The notes below the pieces were generated by a model. The model did no database searches and was not told where the DNA came from. It saw nothing but the letters and a program-made list of their open reading frames with translations. Of a stretch of 64,000 nucleotides of DNA, positions 9,305 through 24,459 are shown in pieces. The position numbers and the translations under genes were made by a program. This DNA is from Monosporascus cannonballus (taxonomy: Eukaryota > Ascomycota > Sordariomycetes > Xylariales). Location of the stretch: assembly GCA_004154925.1 (NCBI GenBank), contig QJNS01000203.1, positions 62,001 to 126,000 of the forward strand. Reading direction: 5' to 3'. Within the stretch, counting starts at the first letter, position 1, and every line of letters begins with the position of its first letter.

Positions 9305-9874
9305 CGTTACAGGTTTTTATTTAATAATATTGTTAGATTTTTAGCAATATTGCTGATATTATATTTATTAGCAAAAAGCCTAATAACCCATTTACCAAAT
9401 CTTTAATAACTCGAATATTAAAATAAACTCCGAAAAAAAAGGAAAAACTTCGCCTTTTTCGCGAAAAGGTTTTTCGACGTTTGGACGTTATAAACGAATA
9501 AATCGTTTAGCTTAAGAAAAATACTAATAACCTTATAACGTCCTTTTAAGCCGTTTATAAAAAGCTTAAGAAAAAAAAAGAAAGGCTTTCGAAATTGGAA
9601 AATTTTTTCGAACGAGCTAGATTATTTAGCTAAATTTTATTAAGGAATTAAAAAAGGGTTTTAAATTTTTTAAACCAGAACTTTTCGACGGAATCTCGAT
9701 TAAGTTATAATTATTCTTAATTTAATACCAAATATATTCGAGTATTTTTTTATTCGATTTATTACGTTTATTATACAAATCGAATTCGTAATCGGACGAC
9801 TTATCGGAAATGCGGTTATTTAATTTAAGCTCGCTATAAGAAAGTACGTTACCTTATTAATCGAAAAACGAAAC

Positions 9875-10261
9875 TGTGACGGCTAGGAGTTTAACTAATT
9901 ATTAAATCTTAGTCGTACGGGTTTATGTTAGCAGAAGTATCGTAGAAATCTGAATAATGAATACGGTAACGTATTACGTTTCGTAATACCAAGGGTGCCT
10001 TGGGTAACGAATTATTATTATAAGCTGAAGTTATTTAAATTATGGAAATAATAGGTGTATATATTTTGGCCCGGTTTATTGGCTTATTACCAATGAGTTA
10101 GTAATCCGGCTTATTGGCTTATTATTAATAAGTTGGTAATCCGGCTTATTCGCTTATTACCAATCAGTTGGTAATCTATTACGTAATCTGCCTTTACCGC
10201 GTATTTATGGTTAGGTCTTAACAGACCGTTTTTGGAGACTATGGCCTGCTAGGTTATGATA
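9875..10261 (-). repeat. LTR of element B (left copy), with 35-bp tandem repeats
   Basis: TGTGACGGCTAGG...GGTTATGATA, 387 bp. In its U3 part (about 10072-10176) three 35-bp units occur, each like CGGCTTATTGGCTTATTA followed by AAT/GGTAATC. They are unrelated to the 52-bp units of A. The partner LTR is 16253-16639. Confidence 0.85.
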
Positions 10262-10499
10262 TGATTTCCTTTTTCTACCAATCTTGCCCTTACGATTTTT
10301 TTTTCTTGGTAAGTTTTTTTATATTTATTTAATATGTTTTCCGGTATGTTTAAACGTCGTTTTGGCAAAACCGAATAACGATTTGCTTTAGTTAATTTAA
10401 TTAAATTTAAAGGTTTTAACGTAATACTTTATTTTTTGTATTTTGCCTGATAATTTAATTGCTAAATAATAAATAGGGTTTTTCGTTATAAAAAATATG

Positions 10500-10870
10500 T
10501 TCGTTAAGGTTATTCGTACGACTGAATAAAAATCTTTATTTTTATAATTAATCGTTATATTACAGAGTTAAAAAGTTTAAAAAAAAGTTAACGGCCGAAA
10601 AATTTTTATTCGAAACTTTTGCGCGTTTTTTTTGTATACGTTATTAACGCTAATATTATTAATACCAGGGTGCGAAATTTATTAATCGTATTTTTTAATT
10701 TTTAAACGATCTTAACGATTTTGCGTAATTAAAGTCGGAATTTGGAGTTGAGGTATAAGTTTTAGGTAAGATGGACGTTATTAATTATAATACGGTGGAT
10801 TACGAGTTTTTTTTTGATTTTATAAATTAGAATGTTATTATTTCGGGTAGTTCTGTCGTTATTAATGAAA
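10500..10870 (+). pseudogene. Antisense frame of element B (relic)
   Basis: Between the chromodomain and 3' LTR of B, on the strand opposite to its polyprotein, a frame reads ITELKSLKKSL, then AKFINRIF, FLNDLNDFA and FDFIN. It aligns with the antisense frame of A (RKKSVKIIN, FLDKLKE, DFIINVN) and in pattern with those of C and D. Several stops, mostly explicable as CAA/CGA to TAA/TGA. Function unknown. Confidence 0.45.
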
Positions 10871-13800
10871 ATTTTTTAATAGGCGTTAGGCGTTAATAAG
10901 GTTTTTGGCGAGTTTTTAGGTATTTTCGGAATCCGAGTATTTTTTTCTATTTATTAAATCCTGGGTAAGTTCGTTTTATTTTTGTATGTCAAAGATATTT
11001 TTTATTTCGTATATTTATTCGTTTTTTATTTTTATATTATTTTGTGCCGTATATACTTTGATGTATTTGTTATTAATTCAATTAAGGAAACGTAAAAAAT
11101 TAGATAAAGTTTGATTTTTCATAAAAGTTCTAATTAATAATTATTTTTTGAGATTTTTTTTAGCGATTTTGTATAAACCGATATATTTAAAATCGAGTTT
11201 TTTATTAGGTCGTTTTGTTTAAATGTTTTTTGTAACGAAAAAACCCATTTTCCCTTTTTCGAAAATTTGCTTTTTTAATCTTTTCTGGTTATAATACTTA
11301 TTTATTTGATTTCGTGCGAATTTTAATTTTAATTTTATTTTTTCGTATACTTATCGTAATTATTTTAACGTAAGGATTATTTTAATATTAATTGGATTAA
11401 CGTTAGGTATTTTTCTGTAAACTTTTAAAGTAAACCTAAAATTTACGTTTGTAAGTATTATTTTAATATTTTCGTAATAATTTGTATTATAAATTATTTA
11501 TGCAATTAATATTTTTTAATTTAATTATTTTGTTCGTAATTAATATAATATTATAAGCAAGTTTTTAAAGTTTAATTAATTTTTTTTGTTTATTTATTTA
11601 TTTATAATTTAAATGCGATAAAGAATTTATAATTTAAGCCGATTTATATTATTATGTTTTGTTAAAACTTTGATGTAAATATCGATAGTTTATTTAAAAT
11701 AACTTTTATTAATAATTTATATATATTAAGAATATTGTTAAAAATGTATGTTATTTATTCGGTATTTAGGTACTTATAATATAGTAAAAAATAGAAAAGT
11801 TTCATAAATCGATCGACGATTACGAAAATATTGTTATAATGTATTTTTATAATTAGATTTTTTGATATAAGAAATTTAATAATAAAATTAAATATAATTA
11901 AATATTATAGTTGTTTTGTAACCGGTAATGGCTGTAATTCTTCGTATGGTTTATATTATCGTAATTTCGTTTTAACGTAAATATCGTATTGTTATATAAT
12001 ATTTTTTACCGTTAATTTTATTTTAGGCAAAAAAATATATATCTTAGAGTTGTTTTAAGGTTTAATAGATTTTTAAATATTTATGTAGTTAATATTCGTA
12101 TATATTTCGTATTAAACCTTTTTGGTATTTTTTTAAAATTTACATTTTATTCGTTTTTTGGTTTTTTAGAAGATTATCGTTATATTACTGAATTTTCTGG
12201 TATATATTTAAAGGTATTATTCGAATTATTGCAATTTATCGTAAGCGTAAATGTTTTTTGTAATAATATCGAAAATTGTATGGTTAATTTTGACCAATTT
12301 CTTTTCGAAGTTTGGTTATTTATTTAAGGTTTTTGTTTTGTTATTTTTAAGCTTTTTTATGAATAATAACCAAATCAAAATTCGTTAATTTTCGGCATAT
12401 TTTAATTATCATTTTATAAATTTTTTGATCGTAATTAAACGTATAAAGTTTTAATAATTCGTATAAATTTTAACTTGGTACAAATTTCCCATTAAGAAAT
12501 ATTTAAACTTTCGGAATATTATAATAATAACCATAAATTTTTTATTTAAAATATTAGGATTAAATTTAGCTTTTTTTTAATTTGTAAGAAACGAATATAA
12601 TAAGGTATAATTTACCTTAATTATTTCGTTATTTAATTCCTACGTGTAATACGTAATCCGAAATATCAGTTTCTAATTTAATAAGGCGGTTTGGATTATA
12701 TATCATTAATACCAGTTCGTTGGTAATTATATCTTTAATATCTCGAAATACTTTTTCCTTATTTAGCGTTTATTTAAATTTTTTTGTTGTAAGGTTCGTT
12801 AAACGTATAATTATTTTGCTAAAATTTCGAATAAATTTCTTATAATAATTAGCGAATTTAAGGAATACCTGTATTTCTTTAATTATCGTTAACGTTTGCT
12901 ATTTTATAATTGCAACGAATTTTTTAAAGTTTATTTTAATATATTCTAAAATAATGATATATTCTATATATTCTATTTTTTATTTAATGAATTAAATTTT
13001 TTAACGTTAATTAATAACTTTGCGTCCTGTAAAACTTAAAAAACTTTATGAACCTATTTTACGTAAACCTTTTCCATTTTTAAGAAAATGAAAATACCGA
13101 AATATTTTCGTAATACATAATTAATTATTTATTAAAAAATTATTAATAGGTTCGTAAGTCTTATTAATATAATTAAGTATTTAAATAATCCTTATTTCGT
13201 TTTAAAAGTTATTTCTTATTCGTATCCTTTTTTAATTTTAATAGGGTTATATTTATTTTTAAGATCGAATATTATAAACCATTTAATTCCGTAAAATTGG
13301 TTTTTATTTCCGTAATTAGGGGTAATAACGTTTAATCCTTAATAATAATATCGTTTAATTATTCATAATTAATTTCAAGTCGTAATTTTTTATTTTTTTA
13401 GGTACGAAAATTATAAGATATCCTGCTGGTAATTTCGAAGGTTGAATCCATTTTTTATAACCGATTTTCCAGGTATTTTTTGAAAATACGTAATTCGTTT
13501 CCGCTAAGGTTATAAATAAAGTAAAACTTTATCGAAAATTCTTTTTTAAAAATTATTTTATGGTTTTATTCGCTATGTTTTGATAATTTTGTATCGAGTT
13601 TTTTTAAAGAGGTATTTATATTTATGATATTATAATAACATATTAATTAATTCTTTTGATTTTTGGGATTATTGTTTTAAAATATTATTTAGTTACTTTA
13701 ATTTTGTTTTAATGGTAATAACGATACGTCGTTGTTTTAATATTTATCTTTTTATGTTTTATCCTTTTAGGTAATAAGGTTTTTATCGTATCCTTTTGCC

Positions 13801-16252
13801 TATATTCGTTATTATTATTAATCGCATATTAAGATCTTAATTTTTTTATTTACTAATAAAATATGAAGTAAATTTAATTTGGTAATTTTATTATTAATTA
13901 AAATTCCGTATTAACGTATTTATAGTAATCCTAAAATTATATTATAATTTTTAAATATAACGGTATCGAAATTAATTATATAATATCGTCTTTAAATAAA
14001 AATTTCGAAATAATTAATTTTGCGTATAACTTTTCCGTTATTATAAGCAAATTCTTAACTTTCGGTATTTATTGCTATATAACGTTTTAATTTATATTTT
14101 TATAGTAATTTAAGCTTATTAACCATATTTGGTATAATATAATTCACGCCTAAAGTTCCGTAATTCACTATTACGATATATTAATACGTTTCGATTAATA
14201 TATTTAAAGTAATTAAGTTATTAACGGCTTTTATCGTCGCATTTAAAACTTTTTTCGGAAGTTTTTTTAATTTCTTTAGATTTTATTATCTCACGGCTTT
14301 TTTATAGGTAACCTTTTTTTTTAATTCCTATTCGAATTTATTAAACTTTATTTATATTTTTTTGTTTAACGCGTTAAGTTATTATATTTATTTTTATTGC
14401 CGGCGTACGGTTTCTATAAATAGTATTAATTACTTTTAATTCTATTATAATTCCTTTTTTTATCGAATAAATCTTTTTTCTATTTGCGATTATATCTTAT
14501 TTTATATTATTTTAATTATTATTTTAAAAGTTTTCTTTAAATTAACGTATTTTTTAATGGCCTTTTTTATAAGAATTTGTAATAATTTTTTGGTAATGTT
14601 TTTTTATTATGTGCTGGATTATTTTTTTTTTCGTTTGGTAATCGTATTACTAGAAATAACAAAAGGGGTTTTTTTTCGAGTATTATTTTTTCCGGGCCAG
14701 GTTTTTATTTCGGCTAATTGTGAAATATTTTTTGGGGCTATTAATCGAAAGTATTAATATCATTATTTATCGTTTTTGTTATTTCCGGTACGGTTTGGAA
14801 AATCGAATTTTTCGTAATATATGCGTGTAATCCGTCTATAAATATATTATTTTTATTTTTCGTAACCGGGATATATTCGTTATCGACAATATATGGTATG
14901 TATATTGCCGTATCGATCAAGGGTTTCAGCACAGATTTCTTTTATCCAGTTTTAATATTTGCGTAATTATTTTTATAATGTTTTTTGTTATATTTATAAA
15001 ATTTATTAAATTCATTTTCTGGGTTTTCGCATTTTTTGTTACACCTTTCGTTATTAAGGATTTAATATATATTTAGGCTTAATTATCTTAATAAATTTAT
15101 TTTTATTTTTTAATCTTTTCCAAATTATTTATTATGTATTAGTTTTTAATCGTTTTGTCGGGATTTCTTAAATATTTTGTACCATATTACCTTAAGCCTT
15201 ATTTTGTTGCAATTATAACATTTGGTTTAACTTTAATTTTTTTTGTAAGTAATTCTTAATTTTATAAGTTTTGGTTTTATATCGTACGAAATATTATTAC
15301 GTCGAAAAATGCTGGTATTAATTATGTATTAAGGTTTATTATTATGTTTTTTCTTTAATACGTTTAATGCGTTATATATATTATCGATTATTAATTTTAA
15401 CTATTATAACAATATAATCCTATAAATAATGAAGCCGATTAAATTTAAATTTTTTTTTATATTTTCTTTTTAGGCCGCCGAAAAATTTGGCCATTAATAT
15501 TTTTTGTTTTTAATTTAATTTAATTCTTAGTTAAATTAACGTATTGCTATAATTAAATACGCATCCTTTTTATTGTAATTATTAGATTTATATTTTGGTT
15601 TTTGGATTTTTAGTTATTATTTCGAAAATCTTTATTATTATTTATTTAAATTATTTGTAATCGTTATAAATTCGTATTATTTTTGGGTTTTATTTTTCGA
15701 TCGGTAAAATACCGTATTTTCTTGTAACGGGCTTAAACCAAATAATCGTATTTTCGATAAATTATTTAATTGCGAATTCGATTTATATAATAAATATCGT
15801 AAGTCGAATAAAAAAATACTTAAAATATATTCGGTATTAAATTAAAACTAATTATAATTTGGTTAAGTTTTTTTCGGAAGGTTTTAATTTAAAATGTTTA
15901 AGGAATTTTCCTAATTTTTTAACAAAATTTAATTAAATAATTTGGCTATTTTAAAAGGGTTTCCCGATTTCGAAAGCCATTTTTTTCTTATGTTTTTTAT
16001 GGGTGGCTTAAAAGCACGTCGTAAGATTATTATTATTTTTTTAAACTAAAAAATGCGTTCGTTTATAGTATTTAGACGTTAAAAAATTTCTTCGCGATAA
16101 AGGCAAAGCTTTTTCTTTTTTTTTGGATTTTATTTAAATATCCAGGTAATTAAGGACCTGGTAAAGAGGTTATTCGGGCTACCTGCTAATAAATATAACG
16201 TCGGCGATATTGCTTAAAATGTAACGATATTATTAAATAAAAGCTTACAACA

Positions 16253-16639
16253 TATAACGGCTAAAAGTTTAATTAATTATTAAACCTTAATTATACGGAT
16301 TTATATTAATAGAATTATCGTAAAAATCTGAATAATTAATATAATAACATATTATATTTCGTAAGATTAACAATATTTTAGGTAACAAATTATTATGATA
16401 AAATAAAATTATTTGAATTATGAAAATAATAAATATATATATTTTAACCCGGTTTATTAGCTTATTATTAAAAAATTAATAATTCGGCTTATTAACTTAT
16501 TACTAATGAATTAATAATCCGGCTTACTGGCTTATTACTAATAAATTGGTAATTTATTACGTAATCTGCCCTTATCGTAAACTTATCGTTAAGTTTTAAT
16601 AAACCGTTTTTGGAAAACATAACCCGTTAGGTTATAATA
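16253..16639 (-). repeat. LTR of element B (right copy, 5' in coding sense)
   Basis: TATAACGGCTAAA...GGTTATAATA, the same length as the left LTR but with more transitions. The 35-bp units remain visible around 16447-16555. Confidence 0.85.
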
Positions 16640-17231
16640 AAAACCCGGAAATAATACGAATTTATAATAATTATAAATAATTTAAATAAATATTAACGGA
16701 AGGTTTCGGAATATTAAACGAAGATATAAAAGCCGAAATATAAATAAAAGAATTATAACAAAAAGAATTAATATCTAATTATGGTAATACGTTTATTTAA
16801 TAAATATTAAAGCTAAATTAAAAATAAAAAATATTAATAATTAAATATTTCGATAACTTTAGAAAAAAAATAAGAAAAAATTTTTAAGCTTAATCGGCCT
16901 AATTATATATCGGATTATATCGTTTTATTAATTAAGATCGATAATTAACAATACGCCTAACGCATTAAAGGTCCTAAAAAATAATAACAAATGTCAATAT
17001 ATAATTAATACCAATATTCTTTAACATAATAACACCTTTTACAGTACAGAACTAAAACTTATAGAATTAAGAGTTATTTATAAAAACATTTAAAATTAAA
17101 TTAAATATTTTAATAGCAATAAAATAGGGCATAAAGTAACGTAATATAAGGTACTTAAAAAACCCTGTTAAATTAACTGGAAATTAATACTTGAAAAATA
17201 ATCCAAAAAAATCAAAAAAACGAAAATAAAT

Positions 17232-17444
17232 TAACGTAAAATAATGGATAATTATAAGGTATATAAGGTAATTTTCGACCAGTCGTAAAGCAATTTTCAA
17301 AAAGTAAACGTATTAAATTATTTCCATTTAGCGTTTCCTATTAACTGCCAAATAATAAATTTATATTAATAAATAAGTTAAAAACTGATCGGTAATTGGT
17401 CGGTTACTAATTTTATCCTTATAAAAGTTATATTTTTATAATTA
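17232..17444 (-). repeat. LTR of element H (3' in coding sense)
   Basis: Aligns over about 210 bp with 24460-24666. Edges are uncertain by a few bases because terminal TG/CA have mutated to TA. Confidence 0.7.
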
Positions 17445-19903
17445 CTTCCCTTTTTTAAATTATTAATTTTTAATAATATTATTATTAATTTCATATAATA
17501 CGTTTTGTAAATCTGGTTACATATATTTCCTAATAAATTATTATTATATTATATTATAAATAATCACCGTAATAATTAATACGTATTATATTACGTAATT
17601 AAATATGTTCCGTCTAATTTTTTATAATCTGTTTTTTAACCTCATTTTATTTATATTTTTTTCTTTTCTTTTTTATGCTTATTTTTTTTTACGTTTATGT
17701 TTCGTTCGATTTTTTGTTTTTTTATTTTAATTTGGCCTTTTCCGTTTATTTTATGTATTATCTCTGTTCTCCATATTTCTCTCTCGTAATGATTTCTAAA
17801 AAAATAATATTATAATATTAATAAAAATTATAATTTTCTAGAACCCCATTTTTTCGACTCCGTTAGTAAAATATTAATTATATTACGAATAATAATAATA
17901 AAATGTATTATATTTACATAATATAACTTTATTTTAATTATTATACGATATACGTTTAAATTTCGGACGCCTTAAATTATATCGTAATTAATGATTATTA
18001 CAAAACATTTCGTACAATAAATAATTATTTTTAATATTATTAGTACCGTTATTTAATTTCCATTTAAATTCCGATTATCTTTAATGGCACTGCCTAAATA
18101 TTTTTTAATTCGGTACCGATAATTAAAAATTAATCGACGAATTTAAAAACACTCGTATTACAAATATCTAATATAAACGTTTTAACGTAATTACGATCGG
18201 TCGTCGACTTAACGTTTTTCGCGAAACCGAATTCGCCTTTAATACAATTATTATTAAGGAATATCGTTTCCTTAATGTAACAAAAATCAATTTCGGATTA
18301 TTTGTTATACTTTCAAAAATCTAATTTTAATACCATTTTATAAATTTACAAATTTAACGATTTTTTATAAATATTACAATTTTTTTCTTATTATTTTGTA
18401 ATTAATTTTCGATTAAGCGTAATTTTAAAATCTTTTTATAAATAAGGCGATTTTCGAAAACCGTTATGTTATTAAGTTCTTTACCTATAAATATTTTCCG
18501 GCCTTTTTTTAATATTTTAACGAAATTTTAATTTTTAATAATAATTATAATTAAAAAACAGTTTTATCCGGCAAAATTAATGTCAAACCCAAATACTTTA
18601 AACGTTTCCAAAACGGCGCCTTATTTCCCATTAATAACAAATTATATTCCGGTTATTTAGGCCTTACTTTTCGTAAAAATAAAATATTTTTAAGTTTTTT
18701 CCAGATTTTACGCCTAATAAATTTAATAAACGTACTTATTTTTTGCCGTTATATATTTTATATTTACTTTTTTATATTCCTATATAAATTTCCATAATAT
18801 ACTTATTAAAAATTAATTAACGCAAAATTTAATAATTAAATTCAAAATTTTATTTTCCAAATAAAAATTCAATTTTTTTTTAAATTATTTAATAATTTTT
18901 AACTAATACATAATAAAATAATTATTAATTAAAAATTTAAAAGTAATTATATAATTAAGTAAAATTTTAATATTAATATTTTAAATTTACTTAAAATTAT
19001 TTTTAATAATATTTATAATTATTAAGCAATTAACTTTTAATTAAAATATAATTCTTTTACGGGTTTTAAATCGTATTATTTTCTATATACGTATTTAACT
19101 TTCTTTGTATAACGTTATATTATCTTAAACGCATATTTAAAATATATTCGTAATTTTTACGTATTATATTTAGTAGGTTAAAGTTTTTATTTAAATAAAT
19201 ATTTGCATTCCTTCCGGTTATCTTGGTAACGGATAATATCCTTTTTTACCTATTTTTTTATTTCCTTATCAAATTAAAGAACATTATTTAAACGTCGCCC
19301 GGTTCCCGATTATATTACGGTTTTAATAAAGATATTACAAATACGTTATATATCCGTTAATACTTAATAAAAACAATTTTTTTCTATACCTAGAAAATTA
19401 TTTACTTTTTAATCGTAACCCCGATATAAATAAATACAAATCTTTTGTTTTTAAATTTAAAAATTTTAATCGATAAATGTATTTATTATCCTAGTTAAAA
19501 TTTTATAAATATATAACATTAAGTATAATATTGTATTTAGGTTACCCTTATTTCTTTTTAATATTTATATATTACTTAATAAATAACTATTATTTTTTAA
19601 AAACGTTTTTTAATTTCTTATATTTATTTCTTAAACCTTTATAAAAATATTCTATTATTTTTAAATAATACTTATACAAAACTTCGAACGAAAAATAGCC
19701 AATAAAACGTTTTACGTATTAATATATATAAATTTCGCATTTTGTAACAACTTTATTTAATTATTTTAATATTTATTAAAGTAATTACAAAAATAATATT
19801 TTAAAACTTAATAAATACGTTTTATTTATTTATTAATTTACGGATAATAAACGGGCGATATTTGCCGCTTTATTTTTCGTTTTTTATAATATTCTATCTA
19901 AAA

Positions 19904-20146
19904 TTAATTCGTTAATAATTTATTTTTATTATTAATAATTCCGGTTAACGTACCGAATTTATATTTAACTTTTTTATAAAATAATAAGGTTAATTTAATT
20001 ATAATTATAGTTTTATTAATAAAAATAAATAATTTTAATTTCGTACAATAGTTAACAATTACCAAAATTACGTAATATTTTAACCCGTTTATACTTAAGC
20101 TTTTAAAAAACCTCATAATAAAATCTAACGCTATATATTTAGACAA
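19904..20146 (-). pseudogene. Integrase core fragment of element H
   Basis: An 80-codon open stretch reads as a retroviral-type integrase core: ALDFIMRFFKS keeps the first catalytic Asp region, NYCTKLKLF corresponds to the usual DRLTK motif with D to N, and GIINNKNKLLT corresponds to the SDRG motif with the second catalytic Asp changed to N. Both losses are G-to-A on the coding strand, as RIP predicts. Not functional. Confidence 0.75.
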
Positions 20147-23100
20147 ATTCTTTAAATAATATTAAAAGTTATAATTACCCATATAATTTGTAATATAACT
20201 TTAATATATTTTAATAATTTAAATATGTTTTAATATATTTCTCGATATCATTTATTATATTTTCCTAATAAAAAATTTTAATTATTAGTTTTAATATGCG
20301 AAGGTATTTTATATATTTTGCCCATAAATTATTATAATATTAATTAATTAATTATTTCTGTAAAACAATTTATAACAGAATTATAAATTTATCCCGATAA
20401 TATAAAATTTTATTAAAATCTAAAAAATATTCTCCTTTTATTTCAACTTAACGTATTATTATTAATATTATTTTTAAAATATTTAAATTCTTAATATATA
20501 ACTTTCGAACCAAATCGTAAAATGATAGGAAATATTTCGGTTAAAATATTATTTTGTCCTTAAATAATATTTTCTTTAAAAACGTAAAACGTATGAATCA
20601 TAAATAATAACCTTAATATTAATTTCATTTTTCTTAAACTTTTGAAAATCTAATTATAATATAATTTTAATTTATAATTATTATTATTTAATTATTAATT
20701 ATATTATAATTATAATTTATATTTATATTACTATTTATAAATAATAAATTCGGCAAATAAATAATTCCCTATTTTTCTTTTTTTTCTAATACCTTTTATA
20801 ATCATATAACAAAAGCTTTTCGTTTTTTTACGCAAAAAATAATTATTTAAATTTCCGTTACTTAAAATCTATTTGGAAATTTTATAATATACGAATTTTG
20901 CGTTATTTTTATAAAATCTTTTACCTTTTTATAATATTTTAAATTACGTTATTTATTTGCAATTATTTTCCCTACGTCTTCCCGTATATTATTCGTAAAT
21001 CGGAATTCTTTAAATAATATAAAAATTAAACTTTTATTCGTAACTTCCCTTAATATATAATTCGGATATTTAAATAATTTATCCGCCGAAGTAATAACGC
21101 TTAATTAATATTTAATTTCAAAATTAAATTACGTAAAATAATAAATTTATTGGGCTAACCTCTTATTAAAATTACAAACTGGCGTTTTTATTATATTTTT
21201 CAATATTATATAATCGAAAATATTAAAATTCCTTTTTCCGTATTTTTAAAAAATTATTACTAATTTTTTAAGCTTTTTATAATCGCTAATAATTATTATT
21301 ATTTTAAAATTTATTATTTTTCGGTCGGATTTAATTTTTATAATTCATACATAATTAAATGTTAATATTTGCGATATTTTTATAAAAATATCGTTAATAT
21401 AAGTTTTACTAAAATATATATTTTAATCCTAATATAATTAGCGTCATTTTAATATCGGAAAATAATTACCGATTAAATCTTTTTTTAAATTTCGAAACGC
21501 TTTTTTAATTTTTTCGAATTATCGGAATTCTGCTATTATATTTATACCTTTTTCCCTTTTTAAAAGCCTAACAATAAGTTCGGTAATACGCAAATAATAG
21601 GCCATAGATTTCCGATAAAAATCAATAAATCCCAAAAATATTTCAATATTATAAATTAATTTTTATTTTAACTATATTTTCATAATATCAATTTATTAAC
21701 AATTTATTTCTAACGTATCGGTATTAATTATAAATCTTAAAAACTGGATTTTTTTTTAAAAAAATCAATATTTAAACAATTTAGTAAATAATTAATATTA
21801 TAATAATCATTTATAAATTAGCTGGAAATATTTCATATAGGTATTTTCGTTATTCGAATAACTAAATATATTATTTTAATATATTATATATATATAATAA
21901 ATTAATTTAATTTATATTTTATATATATAGGTTTAAAATATAATTAATATATTAATAAAGGTAAATAGTATAATTATAATTTTAAATTAGCCATATCGTA
22001 TTTAAAAAACAATTTTTCATTAAATTGTTTTTAATATTAAAATAATAATAAACATTTATAAAATTTATATTCGAAAATACCTTGATTAATTGTAAGCCAT
22101 TTATTACTTTTAAAATTAAGCCTAAAACATATTAATTATTTATTATTACTTAATTTGACCCTTTATAATTAACGTATAATTCGAAATTATCATCTTTCTT
22201 AAATATAAATAATATTAATATTTTTACGTCCGTTTTAGAATAACGTATTCGGCCTACCGTTATGTTTTTTCGGATATATTTTTCGAATATCTTTTTTTAA
22301 ATTTCCGAAATAAAATAAATTAAGCCCAATAAAGGCGTTTTTTCTAGAATCAAATTTATTACCTACTTTTCTCTTAATAACTTAAATATCTTTTTTATTA
22401 TTTTTTTGGAATATATTTGCCAAAACTTTTCTAAATATATAAAATAATCGGTTATCCCTTATTTCTATTATTCTCCAAATTCCAAAGTATTTAAATTTTC
22501 GGCTAAACTTATTAAATTAATAGTATAAACTTGTTTTTCGAAAAACATTAAATTTATCATTTCCTATCCGTTAACCTTTTATAATAATTTAAATAATTAT
22601 TAATATATCATTATATCCAATAAAACATTTAACTTATTTATTTTTGGTCTATATAATAAAAAGTCGAAAACTTTTTAATTACAATACATTATAAAATAAA
22701 TATACTTAAATATTCGTTTATTTCTATTATTATTTATTATATTAAAAGCAATTTCGTAAACCTTATAATATTTGATATATATACCGTTAATATTAATAAA
22801 GCCCGGAATATTTACGGCAATTAATTTAAGGTTAAATTTCTTCGCCAACTTTCTGCTTACCGTATTTACTTATGCTCCTGTATTTATATTCACTTTTATT
22901 ATTACATCCCCCATATCTTTCTTAAAAAATACCTTTCTTTTAAAAGGCGGCTTTATTCCGAAAGTCTTATAATTGTTAGCCGGAATAAATTAATCATATA
23001 TATTTATTCCGGTTCCTTTTTTAGGTTTACGTTTAAGAATTAATTTAATTTATAATTATATATTATAACGTTTTATACGGCTTTTATAAATTAATTTCCG

Positions 23101-23699
23101 TATAACCGAGATACTAAGGTTTTCGTATCCCTTTTAATTTTACAATTTACGTTTTTATACCGTTATTTCCCATAATTATAATACTTAAATAAACCTTAAT
23201 ATAAATTAAAAATTTTAAATCGTACGGCTTTATTTCGTTCGGAATTAAATCGGCGATTATTTGCCTTTTAAATATAAAACCGCCCGTAATCCTTATTATT
23301 TTTACGTAACGTTTTTAATTTATTTAAAAATTTTGTTTTTCGAAAACATTAAAATAAAATTATTTATCTTTATTAAAACCTTTGGCAGAAAATAATTTGG
23401 TTTTTTTTTACTTTTTTCTAAATGTTTTAATAATATTTTACTTTATTAATTACGTTATTAATATCTTTTAATTTAACATTATTTAGTAAAAATTTTTTTG
23501 TAACTTTGGTATTAATTTATAAAAATAATAATAAATAAAACGCTTATTATTTTAATTATTTTCCGGATTAAACATATTTATAAACTTTATTTTAAAAATC
23601 AAAAACCTTTCTTTAACATAATCTTTTAATAACAATTAATTAAATTATTTTCGCAATTTCATAAATTATTTCTTATATTTCCTATCGAAAAAACTAAGA

Positions 23700-23772
23700 T
23701 TTATAGAATTATTTTTAATAAATATTTATAAATCTTTTATTTTTAATAAATATTTATAAATCTTTTATTTTT
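23700..23772. repeat. AT-rich tandem duplication, about 28-bp unit
   Basis: Two near-identical copies of a unit containing TTAATAAATATTTATAAATC inside element H. Probably a replication slip. Confidence 0.6.
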
Positions 23773-24459
23773 AATTTTTTATAATTAAAACAATTAAGTA
23801 TAATGCAATATAATTATTAAATATTCGTAATAAAAATATTTACAAAACCTATAGCCCATTAAATATAAGTAAAAATATTTTGCCTTAATTTTTCGGCGTA
23901 AATTTCCCTAATAATATTTATTTAATTATTTTTAATTAATACTTATTCGGAAAGTTTCAAGTAATTATAATACGGTAATTATTTATTATCTTTAAGTTTT
24001 TGCGACCATATTCCAATTAACTTATAAAACTTTGCTTTTTTAATTTATGTTATTATTTATTATTAGGTTATTTATCGAAATAATTTCGAATATTATTTAT
24101 TTTGTTAACAAATAATTTTCAAAATCTGGGTATTATTACAAAATTTAATTCTTCTTTATTTTAAACTTTTGGACGCGGTTATTATATTATGCTTATTTTC
24201 CGACTGTTTAATTAATGGTTATCGGAACGTATTCTTTTTATATATAAAAAGTAATACGGGATTCCGGGAATTATAATTCTTTATTTGTTAAAATTTTATT
24301 ATAGGCTATTTCATTTATTTTCGTGCCGTAATTAATCGTTTATTAATTAGGTTCCGATCTGTAATATTTTAAATTAATGACTTAAATTTATTTTATAATT
24401 AATAAATTTTAATTTTAATAATTATTACGTTACATATTATATTAAAAATAAAACAATTC

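Larger units (their letters stand above)
9875..16639 (-). mobile_element. Element B: chromovirus of the same family, nested in A in reverse
   Basis: LTRs 9875-10261 and 16253-16639, both 387 bp, in inverse orientation to A. TSD GAAAC (9870-9874) against AAAAC (16640-16644), one G-to-A change. Removing B joins A's internal sequence where copy C reads AAAACCGGGAAATAATAC. Coding is on the minus strand: a zinc-knuckle relic is at about 15180-15220 (CYNCNKI, with the His and last Cys lost). The RT catalytic motif is absent because of a short in-frame deletion near 13095. Internal length is about 5.99 kb. The remaining sequence is saturated with RIP-type changes. Confidence 0.9.

Noticed and set aside
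14557..14757. 66-codon Phe-rich frame suggesting a membrane protein
   Set aside because: Antisense of gag in element B; composition artefact of RIP.
23700..23772. CRISPR-like or satellite array
   Set aside because: Only two adjacent copies of an AT-rich unit with no spacers; eukaryotic context.
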